Below are positions 7,294-14,973 of a stretch of DNA of 64,000 bases, piece after piece; the first letter of the stretch is position 1, and the number at the start of each line of letters is the position of its first letter. Position numbers and translations under genes: made by a program. The notes under the pieces are model-generated. The model did no database searches. It had not been told where the DNA came from and worked only from the letters and a program-made list of their open reading frames with translations. Source of the DNA: JACQZU01 sp041908165 (GTDB lineage Bacteria; Acidobacteriota; Holophagae; Holophagales; Holophagaceae); contig JAYRFV010000070.1 in NCBI GenBank assembly GCA_041908165.1, positions 26,883 to 90,882 on the forward strand, read 5' to 3'.

Positions 7294-8898
7294 CTACAAC
7301 TGTACCGGCTGCGGCGTGTAGGTGCGCTTCACCCACCAGGTCTGCAGCAGGCCCACCAGGTTGAACACCAGGTAGTACAGGTTCAGGCCGGCGGGGAAGG
7401 TCCAGAACATGAAGGTCATCATGGCCGGCATCAGGTACATCATCATCTTCCGCTGGGTCGGGTCGCCCATCGCGGGGGTGGCGATCTGCTGGACCAGCAT
7501 CGAGATGCCCAGCAGGACCGGCAGCACGTAGAAGTGGTCGTAGGTGGACAGGTCGGTGATCCAGAAGATCCAGGGGGCGTGACGTAAATCATAGACAGCG
7601 TTCAACATGGACCAAAGGGCGAAAAAGATCGGCAGCTGCAGGAGCATCGGCAGGCAGCCGCCGAGGGGGTTGTGGCCGTTCTTCTTGTAGAAGGCCATCA
7701 GCTCCTTCTGCATCTCGGCCTTCTTGGTCATGTCGTTGCCGAACTTCTCGTACTTCGCCTGCAGCGCCTTCTGGTGCGGTTCCAGGTCCTTGGCGCGCAG
7801 GGCCTGGATCGTGGTCTTGGTGTTGAAGGGCCAGAGCGCGAGGCGGATCAGCAGGGTGAACAGAATGATCGCCCAGCCCCAGTTCGGGAACACCGCATGG
7901 ATCGCCTTGAGGAACATGAACAGGCCCTTGGCCACGTAGCCGAAGAACCCCCAGTCCAGGACCTCGGCGAAGGCGGGGGCGAAGGCCTTGAGCGAGCCTT
8001 CCTCCTTGGGGCCAAGGTAGAGCCGGGCCCGGGCCTGGCCCTGCACGGGCGCGGCGGTGTAGCCCCAGTCGCCGAGCTGGACCGGCTGGGCCACCTCCCA
8101 GAGGGCCGCGAAGTAGTGGGTCTGCTGGGCCTTGGACTTCGGGTCGAGGCCGGCATCGAGGCCCATCCGGGTGGAAGGGGCCGGCAGGGACTTGCGCTTG
8201 GCGCCGAAGAAGCTGAAGAAGGGGTCCTTGAGCACCTCGGTCCAGGTCACGGCCTCGGTGCGCTTCTCCTGGAGGGAAAGGACCCGGCCCAGGCCGGCGA
8301 CGGGATCCAGCTCCACGGTCTTGCCCGACGCATCCTGGACCTTGCGCGCCTCGCCGACCCGGCGGATGAGACCCAGGCTCCCGCCCTGCGGGCTTTCGAG
8401 CTGCACCTCGAGGATGTGCCCACGATCCGGGATCCGGTAGGTCAGCTGGTCGCCGCGGCCATTGCCGAACCGCAGCACCGCGGTGGCCTGCCCGTCGTGG
8501 CTCTCGCGCTCCTGGCGGAAGGTGTCGAAGCGGGGGCCGGCGAAGCCGCCGATTCCGGGGAAGGCGTCACGGCCCTCCGCCACGTTCAGCTCAGGGAAGA
8601 AGCGGGTGTCGTCCGGCAGCCACACGGCCTGGACGATGGCGCCGTCCGAGGGGCGCACGGTCAGCCGGAGCTTGGCCAGGCTGACGACCTCGAGGGCCTC
8701 GGTGCCCTGGACCGCGGCTGCAGGGGCAGGGGCCGCCGCCGGCGTCGGCGCGGGCGCCTGCGGTGCGGGCATCGCGGGCGCCTGCGGCGCCGGGGCCCCC
8801 TGGGGCTTGGGCGGCGACAGGCGGGTGGTCAGCCAGGCCTGGCCCAGCAGGAGCACCATGCTCGCGGCCGCGAAGATGATCAGGTTGCGGTTCTTCAT
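7294..8898 (-). CDS. yidC: Membrane protein insertase YidC
   Basis: YidC inserts and folds inner-membrane proteins alone or with SecYEG. The 534-residue protein has an N-terminal membrane helix (residues ~5-25), a Pro/Ala-rich linker, a large periplasmic beta domain typical of Gram-negative YidC, then the conserved C-terminal five-helix core. The core's first helix carries the conserved Arg in LLIRLALWPF. The motifs PLGGCLPMLLQLPIFFALW and NLYYLVFNLVGLLQ are diagnostic. Its ATG overlaps the rnpA stop codon (ATGA), indicating coupling. No yidD is present between rnpA and yidC, where many bacteria have it. Confidence 0.96.
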   Translation of the reverse strand: MKNRNLIIFAAASMVLLLGQAWLTTRLSPPKPQGAPAPQAPAMPAPQAPAPTPAAAPAPAAAVQGTEALEVVSLAKLRLTVRPSDGAIVQAVWLPDDTRFFPELNVAEGRDAFPGIGGFAGPRFDTFRQERESHDGQATAVLRFGNGRGDQLTYRIPDRGHILEVQLESPQGGSLGLIRRVGEARKVQDASGKTVELDPVAGLGRVLSLQEKRTEAVTWTEVLKDPFFSFFGAKRKSLPAPSTRMGLDAGLDPKSKAQQTHYFAALWEVAQPVQLGDWGYTAAPVQGQARARLYLGPKEEGSLKAFAPAFAEVLDWGFFGYVAKGLFMFLKAIHAVFPNWGWAIILFTLLIRLALWPFNTKTTIQALRAKDLEPHQKALQAKYEKFGNDMTKKAEMQKELMAFYKKNGHNPLGGCLPMLLQLPIFFALWSMLNAVYDLRHAPWIFWITDLSTYDHFYVLPVLLGISMLVQQIATPAMGDPTQRKMMMYLMPAMMTFMFWTFPAGLNLYYLVFNLVGLLQTWWVKRTYTPQPVQL

Positions 8899-9257
8899 GA
8901 TCCACCGGGGGTCTTCAGGGCGAGCCGCAGCTGCTCGAGGATGACAGAGAAGGGGATGCGCCCGAGGCCGCGCGTGTCCCGGGCCGGGCGGATCCAGACG
9001 ACGGCGGGCGCGGCCGGCCCCGCCCCTTCGGCCAGCAGCCGGAGGAACGCGTGGCGGACGCGCCGGCGGAACCGGTTGCGGGAGGCCGCGGGACCCTGCT
9101 TCCGGCTGGCGGTGGCGAGCAGGAGCAACTCCCCGCCCGCGGCCCTGCGCCAGACCCGGACCTCAAGGGCGCCCGGCACGGCCAGGGGCCTTGGAATCCT
9201 GGCGGGAACCGCGTGATCAGCGCGGCGAACCGCGCGGAAGGCCCCCTTGAAACGCAC
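8895..9257 (-). CDS. rnpA: Ribonuclease P protein component
   Basis: RnpA is the protein subunit of RNase P, which matures tRNA 5' ends. The 120-residue protein carries the diagnostic basic helix RNRFRRRVRHAFL (about residues 60-72), preceded by the TASRKQGPA segment. The start is a GTG 6 bp after the rpmH stop; no better start lies downstream and no clear Shine-Dalgarno is seen, so coupling to rpmH is likely. The N-terminus is atypical, lacking the usual LRKRREF-type block in clear form. Order rpmH-rnpA-yidC is the classical origin-proximal arrangement. Confidence 0.9.
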   Translation of the reverse strand: MRFKGAFRAVRRADHAVPARIPRPLAVPGALEVRVWRRAAGGELLLLATASRKQGPAASRNRFRRRVRHAFLRLLAEGAGPAAPAVVWIRPARDTRGLGRIPFSVILEQLRLALKTPGGS

Positions 9258-9263
9258 GGAAGG

Positions 9264-9398
9264 CTACAGGGCCAGGACGTGGCGGCCCTTGTCGCGGCGG
9301 CGCTTGAGCACCAGGCGGCCGTTCTTGGTCTTCATGCGGGTCAGGAAGCCGTGCGTCTTGGCGCGGCGGCGCTTGTTGGGCTGGAAGGTGCGCTTCAT
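9264..9398 (-). CDS. rpmH: 50S ribosomal protein L34
   Basis: This 44-residue ribosomal protein starts MKRTFQPNKRRRAKTHGF and ends RDKGRHVLAL, an unmistakable L34. It is the first gene of the leftward origin operon and is preceded by GGAGG- and GAGGTG-like sequences and by a good promoter. The dense basic composition is normal for L34, which binds 23S rRNA. Confidence 0.97.
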   Translation of the reverse strand: MKRTFQPNKRRRAKTHGFLTRMKTKNGRLVLKRRRDKGRHVLAL

Positions 9399-9440
9399 CG
9401 ATCCACCTCGGACGCCTCCTCCGGGGGGGGCGAACCTTCG

Positions 9441-9469
9441 AGGCTACCAGCGGGGGCGCAAATTCTCAA
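9441..9469 (-). promoter_or_regulatory. Predicted promoter of rpmH operon
   Basis: On the minus strand, TTGAGA (9469-9464), a 17-bp spacer and TAGCCT (9446-9441) resemble a housekeeping sigma promoter 43 bp upstream of rpmH. It diverges from the dnaA promoter. Confidence 0.5.
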
Positions 9470-9480
9470 GCGGGAAGGGC

Positions 9481-9511
9481 TTGTCCCGGCCGCCGCGGCG
9501 GGTGCTAGAGT
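9481..9511 (+). promoter_or_regulatory. Predicted promoter of dnaA
   Basis: TTGTCC (9481-9486), a 19-bp spacer and TAGAGT (9506-9511) preceded by TGC form a possible extended -10 promoter about 70 bp before the dnaA ATG. The rest of the 183-bp rpmH-dnaA gap shows no canonical DnaA box. Confidence 0.4.
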
Positions 9512-9581
9512 GGTCCTCCCCTGCCGGACGCGGCCCAGCCCCGGCACGGCGGCCGTACCGCGTTCGTCCTCCGGGTGCCCG

Positions 9582-10958
9582 ATGCCGACCCAAGACCCCC
9601 AACAACTCTGGGACACCCTGCGCGGAGGTCTGGCCGAGCGCCTGTCGGAGAGCAGCTTCCGCGACTGGATCGAGCCTTGCCGGCCGCTCAGCTTCGACGG
9701 CGCCACCCTGTGGATCCAGGTGCCGAGCGCCTCCGCGCGGATCTGGATCGAGCAGCAGCTGGCCGAGGAGTTCAACGACGCCCTGGTGCAGGCCGACCTC
9801 TCCCAGCTGCGGCTGAGCTTCTCGGTGGCCGAGGACGAACCCCGGGCGCGGCCGGCGCGCAAGGTCTCGAGCCCGCGCAGCGCCCCTCCTGCCGAGACCC
9901 AGGACCAGTTCCCCCAGCTCTTCCACCGCTACACGCTGGACCGCTTCGTGGTCGGCCCCGGCAGCCAGCTGGCCTTCGCCGCCGCCAAGGCGGTGGTGGA
10001 CAACCACGGCAAGGCCAATGCGGGGTTCAACATGAACCCGCTGTTCATCTACGGCGGCGCCGGCCTGGGCAAGACCCACCTGATGATCGCCATCGGCAAG
10101 TCGCTGAAGGCCCGGCACCCCGGCCTGGCCGTCTGCTACCTCAAGGTGGACAGCTTCTTCCACGAGCTCACCGGCGCCATCAAGAACCGCAACACCGAGC
10201 CGCTCCGCCGCAAGTACCAGCAGAACGACGTGCTGCTCCTCGACGACGTGCAGACCCTGCGCAGCATGGAGCGCACCCAGGAGGAGATCTTCTACATCCT
10301 CGAGTACCTGCTGCAGAACGGCCGGCAGATCGTGATCACCTCGGACAACCCTCCGCAGAAGCTGGAGGGACTGCACGAGCGCCTGATCACCCGCTGCAAG
10401 TGGGGCCTGACCGCGGACATCCAGCCACCCGACTTCGAGACCCGCATCGCCATCCTCAAGAAGAAGCTGGAGGACGACGTCTTCAAGGGCCTGCCGGCGG
10501 TGCCCGAGGAGGTGATCACCTTCATCTCCCACAAGGCCAAGGGCAGCGTCCGCGACCTGGAGGGCCTGCTCAACCGGGTGGTGTTCCAGGCCGGCTTCCT
10601 CGGGGTGCCGGTGAGCCTGGAGGTGGCCCAGTCGGCCTTCCAGGGCACCAGCGGCCAGGAGGCCTCGGCGCCGGTGTCCATGGAGCGCGTGCTGCGGGCC
10701 ACCGCCGAGACCTACGGCCTCTCCCTCCCGGAGCTGACCAAGAAGAAGGGCCGCCAGGCCTCCATCCTGGTCCCGCGGCAGGTCGCCATGTACCTGGTCC
10801 GCGAACTCACCGCCGCCTCCTTCACCGAGATCGGGCGGGCCTTCAACAACATGCACCACAGCACCGTGATGAACGCCATCGACTCGGTGCAGGTGCGGAT
10901 GCGGCGGGACCCCGATTTCCACAAGACGGTGCACGCCCTGCTGAACAGCATCAATTGA
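9582..10958 (+). CDS. dnaA: Chromosomal replication initiator DnaA
   Basis: DnaA unwinds the replication origin and loads the helicase. The 458-residue protein starts at the ATG giving MPTQDPQQLWDTLRGGL, a standard domain I; the frame is open upstream but is non-homologous there. Domain III has Walker A GGAGLGKT (158-165) and Walker B LLLDDV (DD at 221-222). Domain IV has the helix-turn-helix with RQVAMYLVRELT and ends in FNNMHHSTVM (M424-H425-H426-S427-T428-V429). In most DnaA proteins this last signature reads GGRDHTTV; the base-contacting Arg-Asp pair is here Met-His, suggesting altered box recognition. It diverges from rpmH and precedes dnaN. Confidence 0.96.
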   Translation: MPTQDPQQLWDTLRGGLAERLSESSFRDWIEPCRPLSFDGATLWIQVPSASARIWIEQQLAEEFNDALVQADLSQLRLSFSVAEDEPRARPARKVSSPRSAPPAETQDQFPQLFHRYTLDRFVVGPGSQLAFAAAKAVVDNHGKANAGFNMNPLFIYGGAGLGKTHLMIAIGKSLKARHPGLAVCYLKVDSFFHELTGAIKNRNTEPLRRKYQQNDVLLLDDVQTLRSMERTQEEIFYILEYLLQNGRQIVITSDNPPQKLEGLHERLITRCKWGLTADIQPPDFETRIAILKKKLEDDVFKGLPAVPEEVITFISHKAKGSVRDLEGLLNRVVFQAGFLGVPVSLEVAQSAFQGTSGQEASAPVSMERVLRATAETYGLSLPELTKKKGRQASILVPRQVAMYLVRELTAASFTEIGRAFNNMHHSTVMNAIDSVQVRMRRDPDFHKTVHALLNSIN

Positions 10959-10977
10959 CCCCGCTGGACCTCCTTGC

Positions 10978-11082
10978 GATTTCCGCGAACCGGCGGAAAT
11001 CCGTTCCCGAAACCTGCGGAAGCCCCCTTCCGGCGCTCGCGGGACCCGCCGGAAAACCCGCATCCGCGGCGGTTTCCGCAGG
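10978..11082. repeat. GCGGAAA repeat cluster in dnaA-dnaN gap (candidate oriC element)
   Basis: The 213-bp gap contains at least six copies of a (G/C)CGGAA(A/G)-type motif in both orientations: 10980-10986 (reverse), 10993-10999, 11016-11022, 11028-11034 (reverse), 11048-11056 and 11073-11079 (reverse). The first two form a perfect 9-bp inverted repeat (GATTTCCGC, 6-nt loop, GCGGAAATC). CCTGCGGAAGCC at 11013 recurs inverted at 11071 with one change. No TTATNCACA box is seen. Origin function or DnaA binding is an inference from position and density. A terminator role for the first hairpin is possible. Confidence 0.5.
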
Positions 11083-11083
11083 G

Positions 11084-11111
11084 TTCCTGCGCCGTCCTTT
11101 CAAGGTATACT
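11084..11111 (+). promoter_or_regulatory. Predicted promoter of dnaN
   Basis: TTCCTG (11084-11089), a 16-bp spacer and TATACT (11106-11111, five of six to consensus) lie 60 bp before the dnaN ATG. This suggests dnaN is transcribed independently of dnaA. Confidence 0.55.
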
Positions 11112-11171
11112 AACGCTTTGTCGCCCCAATCCTCAGCGCCCCCGGTCCATCAGCATCATCAAGGGTGAGCC

Positions 11172-12305
11172 ATGAACTTCAATATCCAGGTATCCAAGGA
11201 GAGGCTCGATCGCAGCCTTGGCATCCTGAAACACGCCCTCGACAAGCGGGTCACCCTGCCGATCCTGCAGCACATCCTGATGGACGTGGACGGCAGCGGG
11301 CTCACCTTGAAGGCCACGGACATGGAGCTGGGCTTCGAGGCCACCGTCCCGGTCGAAGGCAAGGGGCAGAAGACCGTGGTCGTGCCCGGCAAGAAGTTCG
11401 TCGAGACCGTGCGCGTGTACCCCGAGGGCATCCTGACCCTGGAGTGGCCCGACAACACCAACCGCATGTGGCTCCGCACCAAGGGCTTCAACACCGAGCA
11501 CAACATCCAGCCGGGGGACGGCTTCCCCGAGCTTCCCAAGCCATCTCCGAACCTCCCGAGCGTCCGCCTGCCCATTTCCGCACTGCGCAAGGCCATCCAC
11601 CTCGGCACCCTCGCGGTGAGCCGCGACGCCACCAAGCCCACGCTGTCGGCGGTGCTGCTCCACCTTTCCAGCACCTTCATGCGCCTGGTGTCGACCGACG
11701 GGTTCCGGCTGGCGGTGGTGGAAGTGCCCTGCTCCAACGACCTGGCGGAGGATGTCCGCCTGATCGTTCCGAAGCGCGCCCTGGACCTGCTGCCGGCCGC
11801 GCTCCACGAGGAGGGCGAGGTCACCCTGCGCTGGGACGCCACGACCCTGTTCGTGGACCAGCCCGGCCTCAAGATCTCCACCCGCCTGGTCACCGGCAAC
11901 TACCCCGCCTACGAGAAGGTGCTGCCCGCCGACCTGCCGAAGAAGGTGGTGGTCGACCGCGAGGACTTCCTCAAGACCCTGCGCATCGTCGGCCTGAAGA
12001 AGGACGACTACAACAAGAACGTGCGCCTGTTCTTCGAGTTCCCGAACCTGAAGGTGGTGTTCCAGCATCCCGACGAGGGCGTGAACCAGGGCACCCTCAG
12101 CTTCTCCGGCGAGGAGTCGCCCTTCGAGCTGGCCTTCAACATCGACTACCTCACCGAGCTGCTCGAGCGGCTGCCCGGCGAGGAGGTGCTCTACCAGTTC
12201 AAGGACGAGGTGGGCCAGGGGATCTTCCTGTCGCCCAGCCTCGAGGGCCTGAACTTCCGCTACGTGCTCATGCCGGTGCGCTTCGCAAGCCCCGCGGCCG
12301 TTTGA
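11172..12305 (+). CDS. dnaN: DNA polymerase III sliding clamp (beta)
   Basis: DnaN is the ring-shaped processivity clamp of DNA polymerase III. The 377-residue protein has normal length and the three-domain clamp pattern, with LPILQHILMDVDG near the start, KPTLSAVLLHL in the middle, SFSGEESPFELAFNIDYLTELL near the end, and the C-terminal YVLMPVRF that matches the usual MPMR-type end. The ATG is preceded by AAGGGTGAGCC. It follows dnaA by 213 bp and has its own predicted promoter. gyrB follows after 64 bp. Confidence 0.96.
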   Translation: MNFNIQVSKERLDRSLGILKHALDKRVTLPILQHILMDVDGSGLTLKATDMELGFEATVPVEGKGQKTVVVPGKKFVETVRVYPEGILTLEWPDNTNRMWLRTKGFNTEHNIQPGDGFPELPKPSPNLPSVRLPISALRKAIHLGTLAVSRDATKPTLSAVLLHLSSTFMRLVSTDGFRLAVVEVPCSNDLAEDVRLIVPKRALDLLPAALHEEGEVTLRWDATTLFVDQPGLKISTRLVTGNYPAYEKVLPADLPKKVVVDREDFLKTLRIVGLKKDDYNKNVRLFFEFPNLKVVFQHPDEGVNQGTLSFSGEESPFELAFNIDYLTELLERLPGEEVLYQFKDEVGQGIFLSPSLEGLNFRYVLMPVRFASPAAV

Positions 12306-12369
12306 CCTCCGCCCGGGACCCGCTCCCGGACCGGAGGTGATTGTTGACGAATTGACAAAGCGAGACTGG

Positions 12370-14904
12370 ATGTCAGACGAAGTGCTCAGCGTTCCCAGGC
12401 AGGAAACCGACACCACCTACACCGCCGAAAACATCACCGTGCTGAAGGATCTCGAGGCCGTGCGCAAGCGGCCCGGGATGTACATCGGCGACACCGACGA
12501 CGGCAGCGGCCTCCACCACATGGTCTACGAGGTGGTGGACAACGCCATCGACGAGGCGCTGGCGGGCTACTGCACCCGGGTGGAGGTCACCCTGCACGGC
12601 GACGGCTCCTGCTCGGTGGAGGACAACGGCCGCGGCATCCCGGTGGACATCCACAAGGAGGAGAAGCGCTCCGCGGCGGAAGTGATCATGACGGTGCTCC
12701 ATGCCGGCGGGAAGTTCGACAACACCGCCACCGACGGCAAGAACGCCTACAAGGTCTCCGGCGGCCTCCACGGCGTCGGCGTCTCCTGCGTCAACGCCCT
12801 GTCCGAGAAGCTCTGGCTCACCATCTGGAAGGACGGCCAGGAGCACGCGATGACCTTCACCCGCGGCAAGGCCGATCGGCCGCTGGCGGTGAAGGGGCCG
12901 GCCACCAAGCGCGGCACCCGCGTGCGCTTCAAGCCCGACACCGAGGTGTTCAACAACGTCCTCGACTTCTCCTTCGAGACCCTCAGCCAGCGCCTTCGCG
13001 AGCTGAGCTACCTCAACAAGGGCGTGCACATCCGGGTCACCGACGAGCGCACCGGGGAGCACCACGACTTCCTGAACGCCGGCGGCATCGGCGCCTTCGT
13101 CGAGCACCTGAACCGCAACAAGACCGTGCTGCACAAGCCGCCGATCCACATCGACGACACCCGCGAGGATGGCCCCACCCGGCAGCTGATCGAGGTCGAG
13201 CTGGCGCTGCAGTGGAACGACTCCTACCAGGAGACCCTGTTCTGCTTCACCAACAACATCCGCAACCGCGACGGCGGCTCCCACCTGGAGGGCTTCCGTG
13301 CCGGCATGACCCGTGTTATCAATAGTTACGCGGACAAGAACAACCTGCTCAAGTCCGCCAAGGTCACGCTGTCCGGCGAGGACGTGCGCGAGGGCCTGAC
13401 CGCGGTCATCAGCGTCAAGGTGCCCGACCCCAAGTTCAGCAGCCAGACCAAGGACAAGCTGGTCTCCTCGGAGGTCAAGGGCATCGTCCAGGCCATCGTC
13501 TACGAGCGCCTGAACACCTTCTTCGAGGAGAACCCGCGCGAGGCCAAGGCGATCCTGGAGAAGGCCATCGAGGCGGCCCGCGCCCGCGAGGCGGCCCGTC
13601 GCGCGCGGGAGCTGACCCGCCGCAAGGGCGCCCTGGACGGCGGCGGCCTGCCCGGCAAGCTGGCCGACTGCCAGGAGAAGGACCCGGCCCTCAGCGAGAT
13701 CTTCCTGGTGGAGGGCGATTCCGCCGGCGGCTCCGCCAAGCAGGGCCGGGAGCGCAAGACCCAGGCGATCCTGCCGCTCAAGGGCAAGGTCCTCAACGTC
13801 GAGAAGGCCAGGTTCGACAAGATCCTCGGCCACAACGAGCTGCGCGTCCTGATCCAGGCCCTCGGCACCGGCATCGGCGCCGAGGAGTTCAAGATCGAGA
13901 ACCTGCGCTACCACAAGGTCGTGCTGATGACCGACGCCGATGTGGACGGCTCGCACATCCGCACCCTGCTGCTCACCTTCTTCTACCGGCAGATGCCGGA
14001 GATCGTCGCCCGCGGGCACCTGTACATCGCCCAGCCGCCCCTGTTCAAGGTCAAGAAGGGGAAGACGGAGAAGTACCTCAAGGACGAGCGCGCCCTCGAG
14101 GAGTTCCTGTTCCAGAAGGCCCTGGACGGCTGGAGCCTGACCCTCCCGGACGGCGAGGAGCACAAGGGCGCCCAGCTGGTGCGGGAGCTGAAGAAGTGGG
14201 GCGAGGTGCAGCACCTCTACCAGAAGCTGGAGCGGCGCTCCTACGCCCGGCCCCTGGTGGACGCCCTGCTTGCCGCCGGCCTGCTGGACCCCGAGCGCTT
14301 CGACGGCGCCGAGCCGGTGGCCGAGCTGGGCCGGGCCGTCGAGGCGGCCGGGCTGGGCAAGGCCGAGGTCGACAGCGCGGAGGCGGTGGAGACCGAGGAG
14401 GCCAGCACCCCGGCGGTGCACCGCCTGAAGCTGGTGCGCATGCACCTGAGCCGGCCGATCACCCTCTGGATCGACACCCATGTGGCCAGCTGGGGCGAGT
14501 TCCGCAGGCTGTCGGCCCTCCGCGAGGAGCTGGTGGCCTTCACCGGCGGCACCCTTCGGCTGCGTCGGCTCAAGGACGTCAAGGAGTCGAAGGCCGAAGA
14601 CGAAGAGGCCCCCACCCTCGGCCGCGAGATGAGCTTCGACACGCCGGAGGCCCTGCTGGCGGCGGTGCTCGAGGAAGGCAAGCGCGGCCTCGGCATCCAG
14701 CGCTACAAGGGCCTCGGCGAGATGAACCCCGAGCAGCTCTGGGAGACCACCATGGATCCCGACCGCCGGACCCTGCTGCGGGTCCGGGTGGACGACGCGG
14801 TGGAGGCCGACGAGATCTTCACGATCCTGATGGGGGACGCGGTCGAGCCGCGGCGGAACTTCATCGAATCCAATGCTTTGCTTGCTGAAAACATCGACGT
14901 TTAG
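12370..14904 (+). CDS. gyrB: DNA gyrase subunit B
   Basis: GyrB supplies the ATPase and TOPRIM domains of gyrase, which introduces negative supercoils. The protein is 844 residues from the chosen ATG (MSDEVLS). In-frame GTG/TTG starts at 12337 and 12352 would add up to 11 residues, and a GGAGG at 12333-12337 leaves this open. The GHKL ATPase motif EVVDNAIDEAL is at about residue 54, DNGRGIP follows, TOPRIM EGDSAGG is at about 448 and DADVDGSHI at about 522. A ~170-residue insert separates TOPRIM from the QRYKGLGEMNPEQLWETT tail (about 777), as in E. coli-type GyrB. It lies 69 bp before gyrA. Confidence 0.96.
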   Translation: MSDEVLSVPRQETDTTYTAENITVLKDLEAVRKRPGMYIGDTDDGSGLHHMVYEVVDNAIDEALAGYCTRVEVTLHGDGSCSVEDNGRGIPVDIHKEEKRSAAEVIMTVLHAGGKFDNTATDGKNAYKVSGGLHGVGVSCVNALSEKLWLTIWKDGQEHAMTFTRGKADRPLAVKGPATKRGTRVRFKPDTEVFNNVLDFSFETLSQRLRELSYLNKGVHIRVTDERTGEHHDFLNAGGIGAFVEHLNRNKTVLHKPPIHIDDTREDGPTRQLIEVELALQWNDSYQETLFCFTNNIRNRDGGSHLEGFRAGMTRVINSYADKNNLLKSAKVTLSGEDVREGLTAVISVKVPDPKFSSQTKDKLVSSEVKGIVQAIVYERLNTFFEENPREAKAILEKAIEAARAREAARRARELTRRKGALDGGGLPGKLADCQEKDPALSEIFLVEGDSAGGSAKQGRERKTQAILPLKGKVLNVEKARFDKILGHNELRVLIQALGTGIGAEEFKIENLRYHKVVLMTDADVDGSHIRTLLLTFFYRQMPEIVARGHLYIAQPPLFKVKKGKTEKYLKDERALEEFLFQKALDGWSLTLPDGEEHKGAQLVRELKKWGEVQHLYQKLERRSYARPLVDALLAAGLLDPERFDGAEPVAELGRAVEAAGLGKAEVDSAEAVETEEASTPAVHRLKLVRMHLSRPITLWIDTHVASWGEFRRLSALREELVAFTGGTLRLRRLKDVKESKAEDEEAPTLGREMSFDTPEALLAAVLEEGKRGLGIQRYKGLGEMNPEQLWETTMDPDRRTLLRVRVDDAVEADEIFTILMGDAVEPRRNFIESNALLAENIDV

Positions 14905-14920
14905 TTGTTTCAGGATTTAA

Positions 14921-14943
14921 ACCCCCGCCCCCGAGGCGGGGGT
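14921..14943 (+). terminator. Stem-loop after gyrB
   Basis: A 9-bp perfect stem (ACCCCCGCC / GGCGGGGGT) with a 5-nt loop lies 16 bp after the gyrB stop. No T-run follows, so it may be a processing or attenuation element between gyrB and gyrA rather than a full terminator. Confidence 0.4.
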
Positions 14944-14946
14944 GAA

Positions 14947-14962
14947 TGTTCCACGTAGAACA
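14947..14962. promoter_or_regulatory. parS-like centromere site between gyrB and gyrA
   Basis: TGTTCCACGTAGAACA differs at one base from the palindromic ParB site TGTTCCACGTGGAACA. It is non-coding, 5.4 kb right of dnaA, and ends 11 bp before the gyrA start. Together with the mnmE copy it brackets the origin. Confidence 0.75.
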
Positions 14963-14973
14963 CCGGACGGCTC

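Noticed and set aside
9399..11171. Search for canonical DnaA boxes (TTATNCACA) around dnaA
   Set aside because: None found by eye in either gap flanking dnaA, so no classical oriC feature is annotated; only the GCGGAAA cluster is reported.
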